From Tiliqua scincoides (taxonomy: Eukaryota; Chordata; Lepidosauria; Squamata; Scincidae), in contig NC_089822.1 in the NCBI RefSeq assembly GCF_035046505.1, positions 269,339,024-269,403,023 of the forward strand: 64,000 nt of DNA. The letters are read 5' to 3'. The notes beneath the pieces were generated by a model that searched no databases, was not told the origin of the DNA, and was given only the letters and a program-made list of their open reading frames with translations. The position numbers and the translations under genes were made by a program. Shown piece by piece: positions 50,661-61,328 of the stretch; the first letter of the stretch is position 1, and every line of letters begins with the position of its first letter.

Positions 50661-52067
50661 ACATAGATGAACAGGCCTTGCTGAGGGAGAGTCAGCATGG
50701 CTTCTGTAAGGGTAAGTCTTGCCTCACAAACCTTATAGAATTCTTTGAAAAGGTCAGCAGGCATGTGGATGCGGGAGAACCCGTGGACATTATACGAGTT
50801 CGTATAACTCGTATATCTGGACTTTCAGAAGGCGTTCGACATGGTCCCTCGCCAAAGGCTACTGAAAAAACTCCTCAGTCAGGGAATTAGAGGACAGGTC
50901 CTCTCATGGATTGAGAACTGGTTGGAGGCCAGGAAGCAGAGAGTGGGTGTCAATGGGCAATTTTCACAATGGAGAGAGGTGAAAAGCTGTGTGCCCCAAG
51001 GATCTGTCCTGGGACCTGCGCTCTTCAACCTCTTCATAAATGACCTGGAGACAGGAGTGAGCAGTGAGGTGGCTAAGTTTGCAGACGACACCCAACTTTT
51101 CTGAGTGGTGAAGACCAGAAGTGATTGTGAGGAGCTCCAGAAGGATCTCTCCAGACTGGCAGAATGGGCAGCAAAATGGCAGATGCGCTTCAGTGTCAGT
51201 AAGTGTAAGGTCATGCACATTGGGGCAAAAAATCAAAACTTTAGATATAGGCTGATGGGATCTGAGTTGTCTGTGACAGATCGGGAGAGAGATCTTGGGG
51301 TGGTGGTGGACAGGTCGATGAAAGTGTCGACCCAATGTGCAGCGGCAGTTAGGAAGGCCAATTCTATGCTTGGGATCATTAGGAAGGGTATTGAGAACAA
51401 AACGGCTAGTATTATAATGCCGTTGTACAAATCTATGGTAAGGCCACACCTGGAGTATTGTGTCCAGTTCAGGTCGCCGCATCTCAAAAAAGACATAGTG
51501 GAAATGGAAAAGGTGCAAAAGAGAGCGACTAAGATGATTACGGGGCTGGGGCACCTTCCTTATGAGGAAAGGCTACGGCGTTTGGGCCTCTTCAGCCTAG
51601 AAAAGAGGCGCCTGAGGGGGGACATGATTGAGACATACAAAATTGTGCAGGGGAAGGATATAGAGATGCTCTTTACCCTCTCACACAACACCAGAACCAG
51701 GAGACATCCACTAAAATTGAGTGTTGGGCGGGTTAGGACAGACAAAAGAAAATATTTCTTTACTGAGCGTGTGGTCAGTCTGTGGAACTCCTTGCCACAA
51801 GATGTGGTGATGGCATCTGGCCTGGATGCCTTTAATAGGGGATTGGACAAATTTCTGGAGGAAAAATCCATTATAGGTTACAAGCTATGAGGTGTATGCG
51901 CAACCTCCTGATTTTAGAAATGGGTTTTGTCAGAATGCCAGATGCAAGGGAGGGCACCAGGATGAGATTTCTTGTTATCTGGTGTGCTCCCTGGGGCATT
52001 TGGTGGGCCGCTGTGAGATACAGGAAGCTGGACTAGATGGGCCCTTGGCCTGATCCTTATGTTCTAA
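50661..52067 (+). mobile_element. CR1 LINE, 5'-truncated, reverse transcriptase to 3' end
   Basis: The RT starts at ALLRESQHGFCKGKSC and continues with [12 protein letters not shown]-type motif [27 protein letters not shown], a long thumb region and the C-terminus LWNSLPQDVVMASGLDAFN, followed by the complete 3' UTR to TGATCCTTATGTTCTA. This is the youngest-looking CR1 here: 51105-51890 is open for 261 codons. Lesions: a 19-bp palindromic insert with frame change at 50791-50815, and an in-frame TGA at 51102 where an Arg codon is usual. EN domain absent. Confidence 0.93.
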
Positions 52068-52330
52068 GGGGGAAGAGAATCTTGGGGAGAATCTTGAAGA
52101 GGCCGTCTCTGCTGACCAGGTCGAAGGCCTTCGTGAGATCTATGAAGGCTATAAAGAGTGGCTGTTGTTGTTCCCTGCATTTCTCCTGCAGTTGTCTAAG
52201 GGAGAAGACCATATCAGTGGTGGACCTGCTGGCTCGGAATCTGCACTGTGATTCTGGATAGACGCTCTCTGCAAGTACCTGGAGCCAGTGAAGAAGAATG
52301 GGCTCCCAGAGCAGATGAAACTTGTAGACT
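52068..52330 (-). mobile_element. Non-LTR retrotransposon reverse transcriptase fragment
   Basis: Minus frame at 52159-52070 reads FIAFIDLTKAFDLVSRDG then LFKILPKILFP, an RT motif A of the DLTKAFD type, distinct from the CR1 DFQKAFD. The sequence continues upstream in broken frames to about 52330. It may belong to the C2H2-finger LINE family found elsewhere in the window. Confidence 0.7.
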
Positions 52331-52605
52331 TATTAAATGACAGCCCAGTACATGTGTTGCAGCCCACTGCTAATTTCCTTCTGTCAGTCATAGAGAAGTA
52401 TGGAAAGAGATTGCTGTAAAGGTCTGTTTGCATTTTAACCTTAAAATCTGTGTGATATTTCTTTTCTTTTCTTTTAAATTCTTTATTTCTTTTTATTTTA
52501 CATTTATTTTACTTTAATGACTCATTTGTTGAAACATGAATTAATGCCAATAAAGGTCTCTCTAACTCTCTACTTATAAGTGTATTCAATTTGTGCATCC
52601 TGGCT

Positions 52606-53340
52606 CCCTAGGGAGGCGTGGCCAACCTGGAGGCATCTGGGGGAGAGAGGGGGCCGTAGCTGCTCAGCTCAGCGCACCTGCTTCCTCCCTACTTGCTGCT
52701 TTTCTGTGGCTGTGAAGGAGGTGAGTGGGGCAGTGTGAGGTGGGGAGGGGTCACAGGGGTGAACCCCACAACCGGGATGGCTCACAGGGACCCAGGTGGG
52801 ACAACCTCCTTCCCCGCAGCCCAACCTCGCCCAGGGTCTCCACCAACGGGTTTCCAGGGCCTCACCTAACCCAGAAGGGGCCGGGCGCCAGCACCTGAGG
52901 CAAAGCCTCATAAGGAGCGGGGAGGGCGAGGAAGGGGGAGGCAGGACATGGGCAGGGAGGACGGCCTGAGAAGGGAACAAGGCTGCCTCCTGCCACCCCA
53001 AGGAGAGAGAGTTGGGAGCCCAGGGAGGAGGGCAACCGGGCTGGGCAAGCCATGGAGAAGACACCTGCCCCTGGCATCCCAGGGCAAGTGGAAGGGGAAG
53101 GAACCCAGCAGCCTCCCCAACACGTACCCAGGCTTACCTCCTGAGGCTCCAGACACGGAACGCAGGACCAGGGACTCTCCTGGACTTCTTTGGCAACTCG
53201 AGGGGGTGCCTGCAAGGGAGAAGGGTGGATGGAGAGGAAAAACTCCTGCTAGCAGACGGGTGTTGTAGCAACCCGCAACGAATGCAAAGTTACTCACCCG
53301 ATTAAACTGTGTCAAAAGGACCTGGACTACGGCCTCTGCT
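52606..53340. other. GC-rich stretch with an exon-like block
   Basis: No gene called. Minus-strand block 53217-53117, between CCCTTCTCCCTTGCAG and GAGGTAAGCCTGGG, has the shape of a 70-bp exon and recurs at 58505-58601. Several overlapping frames are open because of GC content. Confidence 0.4.
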
Positions 53341-53645
53341 TCGGCTCAAGCGGTGGGTGGGCGAAGGGGAACGGGGGGGGAAGCGGCCCCCAGAATGGAC
53401 ATAACAGGAGGGCTGTGAAACATGGTGGGGGGAGGTGGGAGAGAAGGCTGGCTGGGCAGCTGGGGAGGTGCTGCATCCATCAGCACAGGGAGTGCTCCTG
53501 GCAGGCTTCCAACTGGGAGGGAAGCCGGACCCAGAGAGAGCAGCGCAGAGCTTTCCTCCGCTTGGGGAGCCCAGCCTGCTCTTAGTGGGGGTCCAAATGC
53601 ATCCTCCATCTTGCCTGGGGGGAATAGGGGTGGCATCTGTGTGCG

Positions 53646-53652
53646 TGCGTGC

Positions 53653-53693
<41 letters not shown>
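53646..53693. repeat. (GT)n microsatellite
   Basis: GCGT units pass into about fifteen GT units and then GCGC. Confidence 0.95.
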
Positions 53694-53697
<4 letters not shown>

Positions 53698-54595
53698 CTC
53701 TGCGTGGCTGCAATCCTATCGACACTTTCCTGGGTGTAATCCCCATCGACTCAAATGGAACTTACTTCTGAGTAGACCTACATAGGCTTGGGGGTCTGTG
53801 TCAGCTTAACCAAGGATCTTCACCTCTCTCTTTTCTTCCCCCTTCAAAAAAGAAAAATAGTCACTCTTGATCAGTCAGACTTTGTCCCCAAAAACTGATT
53901 AAAAAATAAAACTACCCATTCCTTTGCAGCCATCCCCCTTTTTCCTCCTGCCTCCTGGCGGGAGGGGGGGTACTTCCTATGTTGGCTGCTATTATAAGAC
54001 AAAAAGCACAATCCTAGTTAGGTTTACTCAGAAGTAAGTCCTATTGTGCTCAATGGGACTTACTCCCAGGAAAGTGAGGTCAGGATTGCAGCCAAACAGT
54101 CTCTGGGTCACATCAGTTTGCAATTAGCAGATACACACAAAACAAAGTCTTCCCCTCCCAAAAAAATTCATCACCTCTCTCCCCCTCCCTTTCCAAAACC
54201 CTCCAGGTGTGCTGCTAACAAACTCAGGGCACAATCCTAACCAGGTCTACTCAGAAGTAGATCCTATTTTATTCAATGGGGCTTACTCTCAGGTAAGTGT
54301 GGTTAGGATTGCAGCCTCAGAGTGCTGCTTTTTGTTTCTAGTGTATAATCATTACACCTTCATCCCCATTTTGGGGGTAACTGAGGTGGGGTGATGTAAT
54401 GGGGAGCCGTGGCCAATGGCCACAAGGATTGGGGAGCCTCTGGCCGGAGATGTTTGAGAACCATTGGTGTAATCAATCAAATGTCCACTATCTTTTGGTG
54501 ACCTCAACTCTGAGAATCCCTGCCTGCTGGGCAGCTGCAAGTCCAGGTGAACTGAACACCTGCTGGGCCACATGAACGTCTTTGGCAGTGGGCTG

Positions 54596-54705
54596 TCAGG
54601 GAACCCGGGACACCAGCACGTCCTCAGCAGCCTGTATCTCCTCCGTGTATTCCTCACCAACTGCATTCATGGTCCAGGACACAGAAGGAGAAGACAGTTC
54701 CCAGT
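54596..54705 (-). CDS. Candidate cytoplasmic exon of gene E
   Basis: Same length, acceptor (CCCCTCAG) and stop as 14673-14782. Encodes NWELSSPSVSWTMNAVGEE then YTEEIQAAEDVLVSRVP. The conservation may only reflect the recent duplication. Confidence 0.3.
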
Positions 54706-54784
54706 CTGAGGGGCTCAGGATCTGAAATCTGCTCCTGAATGATGCACACTGTGGCCCAACAGAGGCATCCAGGGATGTACTTAC

Positions 54785-54865
54785 TGACATAGAAGATGAC
54801 TCCAGCCACACTCAGGACCCCCAGGACCCCCAGGATGACTCCCACAGCAATGAGCCAAACAGGCA
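54785..54865 (-). CDS. MHC class I gene E, transmembrane exon
   Basis: 81 bp, VPVWLIAVGVILGVLGVL then SVAGVIFYV, one residue different from gene A (Ile to Ser). Acceptor and donor are conserved. Confidence 0.85.
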
Positions 54866-55403
54866 CTGAGGGGGAAATGGAAAGAACACACATTGACTCA
54901 GACTGAAGTGGGCTCTGCAAAGCCTCAGGCAGAGATCCCGAGACCCTTCGACTGGAGATGGGGACCCTGAAGCTGGGACACAGGCAAACCACTGAGATGA
55001 GCCCCGCTCTGGGGTGGCCCTGATCCAGGGCAATTCCACCCCCGTGGAGACCCACTTGAGCTCAGCATCTCAGGCCTCCAAGGGAGCCTGCAAAACCACT
55101 GAAAAAGGTCTTGATTGACCTCATACAAGGGTCTGATTTTGGGGCACTCTCATGTCACCCACTCAGAGCAATGAAAGCAGAAGTTTCTGCCTCCTGCTCT
55201 CCTGGGTTCCTCTGCCCTCTGTTTCCAGCAGCCACAGCCTCCTTCCAGCCTCCAGCACAGGCGTGTAGCAGCAGCTCTGAGCCCCAAAATACACACTGAG
55301 AGTTGCTGATGTCTTTCTCCTTCGAGTCCCACCTCCCAGAATCTGCCCCCCACTCTACCCCCATCCCACAAAGAGCCCCCTCCCCAGGCCCCCCTCCTCT
55401 CAC

Positions 55404-55688
55404 CAGACTCCTTCACGGCCACATCCAGAGGGTCCTGCAGTCCATCATGTTCCACATGGCACTGGTAGCGGCTCCTCTCTTTGGGATCAATCTCAATGCT
55501 CAGCCCGGTGTAGTAAGTTCCATCCGGGTTGGGGCTGACAACCCCATGGAACGCATCCTCCTGCCCGACCTTCCCATCCCTTCTCCAGGTGACATCGATC
55601 TCCTTGGGGTAGAAGCCGTGGGCCCGGCAGAGGAGGGTCTCCAAGCCCTGCTGGCTGTCCTTACGGGTCACCTTTACTATGGGGGGCT
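55404..55688 (-). CDS. MHC class I gene E, alpha3 exon
   Basis: 285 bp, open, with acceptor TTTTCCACAG and donor GTGAGAGG. PPIVKVTRKDSQQGLETLLC, AHGFYPKEIDVTWRRDG, YQCHVEHDGLQDPLDVAVKE. Both cysteines are intact. Upstream, the duplication stops at 58432 and is followed by a solo LTR and an L1, so no alpha2 or alpha1 exon is visible in the window. Gene E is either a partial duplicate without a groove or its 5' exons lie beyond 64 kb on the other side of the L1. Confidence 0.85.
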
Positions 55689-56576
55689 CTGTGGAAAAAG
55701 TGGCAATGCCAGTGTCAAGACTGGGGTCCTTGGCTGACTCACAGGATGGATGCTGGAGTTCAGCAGAAGGAAGGGACTTTCTCATCCACCCCCTGCCCCA
55801 AAAGCAGTCACCCCACATGTGCAGCATCCTCCAGAGACTAAGATCTGCAAGGAAAGGGACTCCACAGCATCCCTCAGCACTTGGTACAAAAGCTCCAAAG
55901 CAAGAAGTAGCAGACCTGGGACTTTCCTGTGATCTCCTCCAGGGCTTTGGGGCAACTGTCCCTGGACCTCCAGCACAGCTGAACAGAGGTCGGGGTGTGC
56001 AACCTTTTCTGTGTCACAGACACCTTTAAGATGAAAGCACTGGCCCCCTCCCAGAAAAATGCAGACACTCACAAAAAGCCTTTTGCAGCTGACTCAAGGA
56101 CCTTCTGAAGCCCATCCACAGACCGCAGGGCAAGAACCACTGCTCTGGACTGGAGGGCAAGAAGTTAGCATCGCCCCCCCCCCCAAGCATCTGGGTATGT
56201 CCATCAGGGACGGCTCCTGAAATGGTCGCTATTCATGTTTCCAGCACTGCCCTCTCTGCTCCTTCCTGCAGTTCTTTTTCTTTTCCTGAAGCTGAACATT
56301 CGTCCCCCAGTGAAGAGGAAGAATTCCCGAGTCTCCTGCTTGCCTCGACTAGTTCCTGGAGGTCCAAATGGCCTCCCCAATTTCTCCACTGTAGTTTCCA
56401 AGAAGGGAGGAAACTTCAGGGTCAGTGACCAGCATCCAAAGGAAGGGGATGAGGTCAGCGATTTCTGTGCTTCCAACTGGGTGCCATTTTTGAAGAAGGA
56501 AAAAATGGTTCCCTTACAGATGCACTCTGCACATGCTCCAAGGCACTCTCTCCTTATACTGATTTTTACCGTGATC

Positions 56577-56902
56577 ATCTGCAAGAGGGATCTGAAGGCC
56601 TTAGGGATGGACCTCAACAAGTGGGAAACCCTGGCCTCTGAGCGGCCCGCTTGGAGGCAGGCTGTGCAGCATGGCCTTTCCCAGTTTGAAGAGACACTTG
56701 GCCAACAGTCTGAGGCTAAGAGGCAAAGAAGGAAGGCCCATAGCCAGGGAGACAAACCAGGGACAGACTGCACTTGCTCCCGGTGTGGAAGGGATTGTCA
56801 CTCCCGGATTGGTCTTTTCAGCCACACTAGACGCTGTGCCAGAACCACCTTTCAGAGCGCGATACCAGAGTCTTTCGAGACTGAAGGTTGCCAATACAGT
56901 AT
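56577..56902 (+). mobile_element. Non-LTR retrotransposon insertion (C2H2-finger family) in copy 2
   Basis: 326 bp flanked by 9-bp duplications ACCGTGATC (56568-56576, 56903-56911). Copy 1 at 16631 has the empty site. The sense frame encodes CKRDLKALGMDLNKWETLAS, AWRQAVQHGLSQFEETLG, then the finger CSRCGRDCHSRIGLFSHTRR and the tail. It is the best-preserved copy of this family here and is strongly 5' truncated. It inserted after the segmental duplication. Confidence 0.9.
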
Positions 56903-57042
56903 ACCGTGATCTTTCTTCTAAATGAGCTTCCTGTCAGAAGGGGAAACAGACACGGCAAAGGGCGAAGGCCTGTGAATTCTGATATGGTGGAGGAGAGTGA
57001 ATCTTCCATGTGTAGAGACAACTGCAGAAATACTCCCTCCTC

Positions 57043-57500
57043 GGGCTTTTACATTAGCTCTATGCAATGTGTTGCCTTCTAAAGACCTACTTGGCAGGTT
57101 TAGAAATGCCCCGAAGGAAGAACGAGTCTGTAACTGTGGCCTTAGAGAGGTAGACTCTCTTTTACATATTGTTTTGCACTGTGTTGGCAATCAAGCGCCT
57201 AGAGATCAGTACCTTCTCCCATTATTAAGAACTAAAAAAGGTCTTTCTGAGAATGTTTGCCTACAATTTTTGTTGGCGGGAGATTCTAAACTCGTGACCC
57301 TTCCAGTTGCGAAATTTTTACACCTGAGTAACTTGAAGAGGGCTAATCTGTTGGTCCTAAGCAACCTGAAGTTACCGCACAAGTAAATTGTTCTGTTTTA
57401 ACCTTTATCTTTATTTGCTTTTTTAACATATATTTATATATTGGATTGTTTAGAGATATTATGTGTTAATTTTTATGCCTAATAAAGGTTTGATTGATTG
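57043..57500 (+). mobile_element. Second LINE insertion in copy 2, with TTGA-type tail
   Basis: 458 bp flanked by 13-bp duplications ATACTCCCTCCTC (57030-57042, 57501-57513); copy 1 at 16768 is empty. The sense frame gives ALCNVLPSKDLLGRFRN, then a zinc-binding C-terminus CNCGLREVDSLLHIVLHC and PRDQYLLPLLRTKKGL. This is the zf-RVT-like end of a LINE. The tail is AATAAAGGTTTGATTGATTG, a tetranucleotide repeat rather than poly(A). It is a different family from CR1, L1 and the C2H2-finger LINE; name not known. Confidence 0.85.
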
Positions 57501-58099
57501 ATACTCCCTCCTCCTCAACTCTCTGAACCCCCATTTCAAGAAAGGGGGAGAGACCTTCGGCTGCCAGTCTTTGGAGACGAAGTGACAGACAGGCGTGTGT
57601 ACGTGAACTATGCAGAGCGGGTGCAGCTTCCCAGAGGAAGGGAGAAGGGATTTTCTGTTGGGCATGGGGCACTGCCCCCTTCCTAACGACAAGAACAACA
57701 AATATGTCATCTAACCACTTAAATACTGTCCTTCAGCGAGGCTGCCTGAAAGACTGTATTCTTCCATACAAGCCTTTGGGGAAGGCCCCCTCTTCTCTTG
57801 TCCCCCCACCCTCTGACTTCTCTATTTTAAGTATTGCTACTGCATTTCTTTTTTTCTTCTTCAGCAAAGTCCTCCTCATTTGCTTTTTCTTCTTCTCATA
57901 ATGTGCAGGCATCCAAGAATGGCTTTCACCATCTCCCCTATTTCTATTCAATGCTTTAGGAACAAAGACCAAGTGAAATCAATTTGCCTGAACTTTTGTG
58001 GACTTTTTCCACATTTTCCCCATCTTTTCTATTCTGTGCTCAAGACTTTTCTACTCCATACCATTAATTTCACCTTCAAACATGTAGACTTGATCCAAG

Positions 58100-58260
58100 G
58101 CTGGAAAGCACTGACATGAGGGCAATGCAGCTCTGAGGGAAGGGAACAAACACTCCCTTACTTTGAGGAGGCCTCCTTGAGTGACAGCCAACTGCAGGAT
58201 GCAGCACACGTCCCATTGGCTGGAAAGCACTGATATAAGGGGTGAGGATTTCGCCCACAG
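58100..58260 (+). mobile_element. MITE, left end missing
   Basis: Paralogue of 17386-17572. The right terminus ATAAGGGGTGAGGATTTCGC is kept, while GGCTGGAAAGCACTGACATG replaces the left inverted repeat. It is now unable to form the terminal hairpin. Confidence 0.7.
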
Positions 58261-58504
58261 TGAACTAGGAGAAGGAGTGGAACTGACTATTGGGCCTGGA
58301 ATTCTGTGAACTGAACTGGGTGACCTGCTACTGGAACCTTGTAGTTCTGGTCTGAAGATGTGAGTTTCACGTTCCATGGTTTGAATTGTACTACTACATG
58401 TTGGTGCTTATGAAGAAGATGTTTCCATGTAGGTTATGTAGATCACCCAAGTGTAATGGTATACATGGAAAAAGAACAAACAACACTTTTAACAACTGAA
58501 ACAA

Positions 58505-58601
58505 TCCATCCACCCTTCTCCCTTGCAGACACCTGTAGAGTTGCCTCACTGGCCGAAGAACTCCAGGAGAATCCCTGGTCCTGCGTGTCTGGAGCCTCAG
58601 G
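58505..58601 (+). other. Exon-like block shared with 53117-53217
   Basis: CATCCACCCTTCTCCCTTGCAG, CTCCAGGAGAATCCCTGGTC and CTGGAGCCTCAGG match the 53 kb block in the opposite orientation. Splice-like AG and GTAAGC frame about 70-78 bp in both. Identity unknown: a host exon or part of a repeat. The solo LTR inserted inside its right edge. Confidence 0.5.
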
Positions 58602-59582
58602 TGTTACGTGAAAATCCCCTTTTCCCTTCCAAGTTGTGTTTTTATATCTAGTTATGTATTTTGGACTATACAGACCAAGCAAGCAGGCCACTCCTCCCCC
58701 AGCACATGTTTCTAAGGGCCATGGCCAAGCTACAAGCACATGAATTACACAACCCCCAATTCCTTGCAGGTCAATGTATAACCTAATCACTGTGTCTCCT
58801 GATTATGCAAAACAAGCATGCACCTATGGAGGAGGAAGTCTATTGTTCTTTTGTTGTAGCTTTAACACTCTTAAGCACCTTATGCAAATTGCCTCCCTCC
58901 CCCAGAGCCAAGCTTTGCTGATAACAGAGTTCTGGAGCCTTCCACCTTTTCTTTACATACTCCACGTGTACCATTGTGTGTTACTGAGCATGCCCACAGC
59001 TCTGGGATACTTCCAGTCAGTTTAGATCAACTTCCAGGTCCAAGACAAATCTTATAAGAGAGAACTCAGAGCACATGCTCTCTCTGACTGCCCACCGGCC
59101 GGAGTGGCCAGACTCTTCCTCCAACTCTCCCCCCCACCCGACAGGTAAATATATCATTGCGTCTAAACTTCCCCCCCTTCTTCCCTACCTATTCCTCCCT
59201 GCTCCCCCATCTTTAGTCAGCAACTGGGTTTAGCAGATTAAGGAACCCCTATAATACCTCCCTACTTCCTGTCCATTTCTGATTCTTTTTCGGATGCACC
59301 CAAAATACACAGCACACGCATCCACCACTAGTTAGGTACACCAGACCAGTACTAGAAATCTATACTTATCAATTCTCCATGTGTATTATGTTTTACCTTT
59401 GTGTATTTTTGCAATAAAAATATAATCCTTTGATTGAAAGTTACCTTCCTCCCAATCTCCTCATTAAGCTAAACAAGGGATTTCTTTGCTCTACGCTGTC
59501 TTGTATCCAGCCTATGGTCCCAAAAGTTTCCAGAAGGCTAATATAAATAATTCCACTAAACAAAACAGCCTTTTTGGTAACA
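58602..59582 (+). mobile_element. Solo LTR (fossil) with 4-bp target duplication
   Basis: 981 bp, TGTTACGTGAAAATCCCC to TTTTTGGTAACA, with CAGG on both sides. It has an AATAAA-type signal near 59414. The uninterrupted paralogous site at 53.1 kb reads GCCTCAGGAGGTAAGCC, confirming the boundaries. Same family as 3561-4565. Confidence 0.88.
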
Positions 59583-60426
59583 CAGGAGGTAAGCCTGGGT
59601 AACTCTTTTGTTGCAAGAGGCTTGGAATTGGATTCAGTCCTGGTGTTGCAAAAGGCTTGAACTGGATTTAGAACTGAGTATTTAAAGAGACAGTAATTTG
59701 ATTTGATAGTGTTATTGATTTGAATTGGACTAGTGATCCACCCCTTTTGGATACAAGACTTGGATCTTTTTTATTTTCTGGAGATTATAATCCTGGAGAT
59801 TATAAATCCTAAATTTATTTGCTCCAGATTATAATTTGCTGGAGATTATAATTTGCTGGAGATCCTTGGGATTATAAAACTTGGATTAGCCTTATAAGAA
59901 GGTGAAGCAAGAATAAGACTGGGTTGGATTATTTAATTGCTGGAATAATTGCGTCTTCGGTATTATAGTTAGAAATTTGAGACAGAGCTTTTAAAGACTC
60001 ATTGATTTGAGCTGAAATTGGAACTGAAATTGGTATTGATTGACTGAAATCGGATTATTGGTTTTTGTTTTTTTAATATCAATTTGGGGATTAGCCTTGC
60101 AAGAAGGTGAAGTAAAACATTCTTTTTGGATATAGAACTTGGAGATTTGCCTTACAAGAAGGTGAAGAAAGAAAATTAGACTGGGGTTTGTTTGTTTTTT
60201 AATGTTAGATTAATGGGTTTTTTTTCTCATTTTGTGTTTGTAATTGTGTGAAGTTATTGAATTGTGTTTGTAATTGTGTGAAGTTATTGAATTGTGGTTA
60301 TGATGGTTTTATGAATTGTTTTGTTTTGAGATATTTGAGATATTGAGATTGTTATTTTAAGGGATTAGATGGATTAAAAGAATCTCTTTTTTTATTAAGA
60401 AAGAGAAAAATAGTAAAAAGGGAAGA
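59583..60426 (+). mobile_element. L1 5' region
   Basis: AT-rich leader upstream of L1 ORF1. It includes internal tandem duplications: TTGCTGGAGATTATAA around 59827-59860 and a 30-bp unit GTGTTTGTAATTGTGTGAAG around 60232-60290. The exact 5' end of the L1 is not visible; it begins somewhere after 59600. Confidence 0.5.
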
Positions 60427-61326
60427 ATGACATCAAAAAAGGAAGCTAGTAAAATTATGTCTAAGACATCACCATCGGTTGGATCACAAATTGCTACATA
60501 CGCAGCTATGGAACAAAGGAGAGAAAGTCAGACTTCACTATTCGATTTGATGAAAGATTTTAGAAATGAGAGAATGGATCAAATGCAAAAGCAAAATGAA
60601 GAATTAGAGACCTGTAAGGAGATGGAAAAAAAAACAGCATTTATTATTAGAATACAAAATTTTAAAGAAAAATCCCCAGAAGACATTAGAGGTCGAATGG
60701 AAGAATGGTTGTCAATGGAGCTGGAACTGGAGGGGGATCAGATTAAAGAGATAATAGCTACTGTATACAGAGTCAATTCTAGATATGCAAGACTGAATAA
60801 AAAGCCAAGAGAAATAGTGATAAAATTCATGAAAAGTTATACAAGAGATAATATACTAAAAAGACTGGAAGAAAAACAAAGAATAGTTGAGGGAGAGCAA
60901 GTGAGAATTTTGAAAGAAGTGCCCTGGAAAGTTGGCCAAAAAAGAGCATCTTATTGAAAAAATAGTGTGAAATACCGTTGGCAAATTCCGGAAGGCCTTC
61001 TGTTTGTTTATGAAGAGAAGAGATTTAATATAAATTCAATGATGAAAGTTCAACAATTTTTATCAAAATATGGAGAAAGTCAGGGAGAACAAAACAGGAA
61101 ATTTTCAGAGAAAGAGAGCACTTCCTCTCAGGAAGAGGAAGAATCCTTGGATCAAATTCAAAGCGAACAGAATGGAGGAAAGGAAAAAAAGAAAGAGAAG
61201 GAACAAGATATAGAAGATAGCCAAGAAGAAGAAAAAGCAGAAGGAGCAGTAGGAGGAAGAACGAAAATACAAACAAGACAGAGAACAAGTAAATTAACAA
61301 GAAAGACAAAAAAAATTTCTAAGTGA
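60427..61326 (+). mobile_element. L1 ORF1 (RNA-binding chaperone), one stop
   Basis: 300 codons in one frame. N-terminal coiled-coil-like part (MEQRRESQTSLFDLMKDF, MQKQNEELETCKEMEK), then the RRM-type FIIRIQNFKEKSPEDIR, and the C-terminal domain REIVIKFMKSYTRDNI and KYRWQIPEGLLFVYEEKRF. A single in-frame TGA at 60955 sits after KRASY, where Arg is expected. The tail is very rich in Glu and Lys. Layout and motifs are those of vertebrate L1 ORF1p, which coats L1 RNA as a trimer. Confidence 0.88.
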
Positions 61327-61328
61327 AA

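Larger units (their letters stand above)
53838..58432 (-). repeat. Segmental duplication, copy 2 (gene E 3' block)
   Basis: Colinear with 13896-17738. It carries the TM and alpha3 exons of gene E and two LINE insertions absent from copy 1, and lacks the left end of the MITE. After removing the insertions both copies are about 3.8 kb. The same orientation and a distance of about 40 kb between copies indicate a direct duplication. Confidence 0.9.

Noticed and set aside
50791-50815. Resemblance to a loxP-type recombination site
   Set aside because: The arms are in the reverse order, each lacks a base and there is no 8-bp spacer. It is better seen as a small palindromic insert in a CR1 copy.
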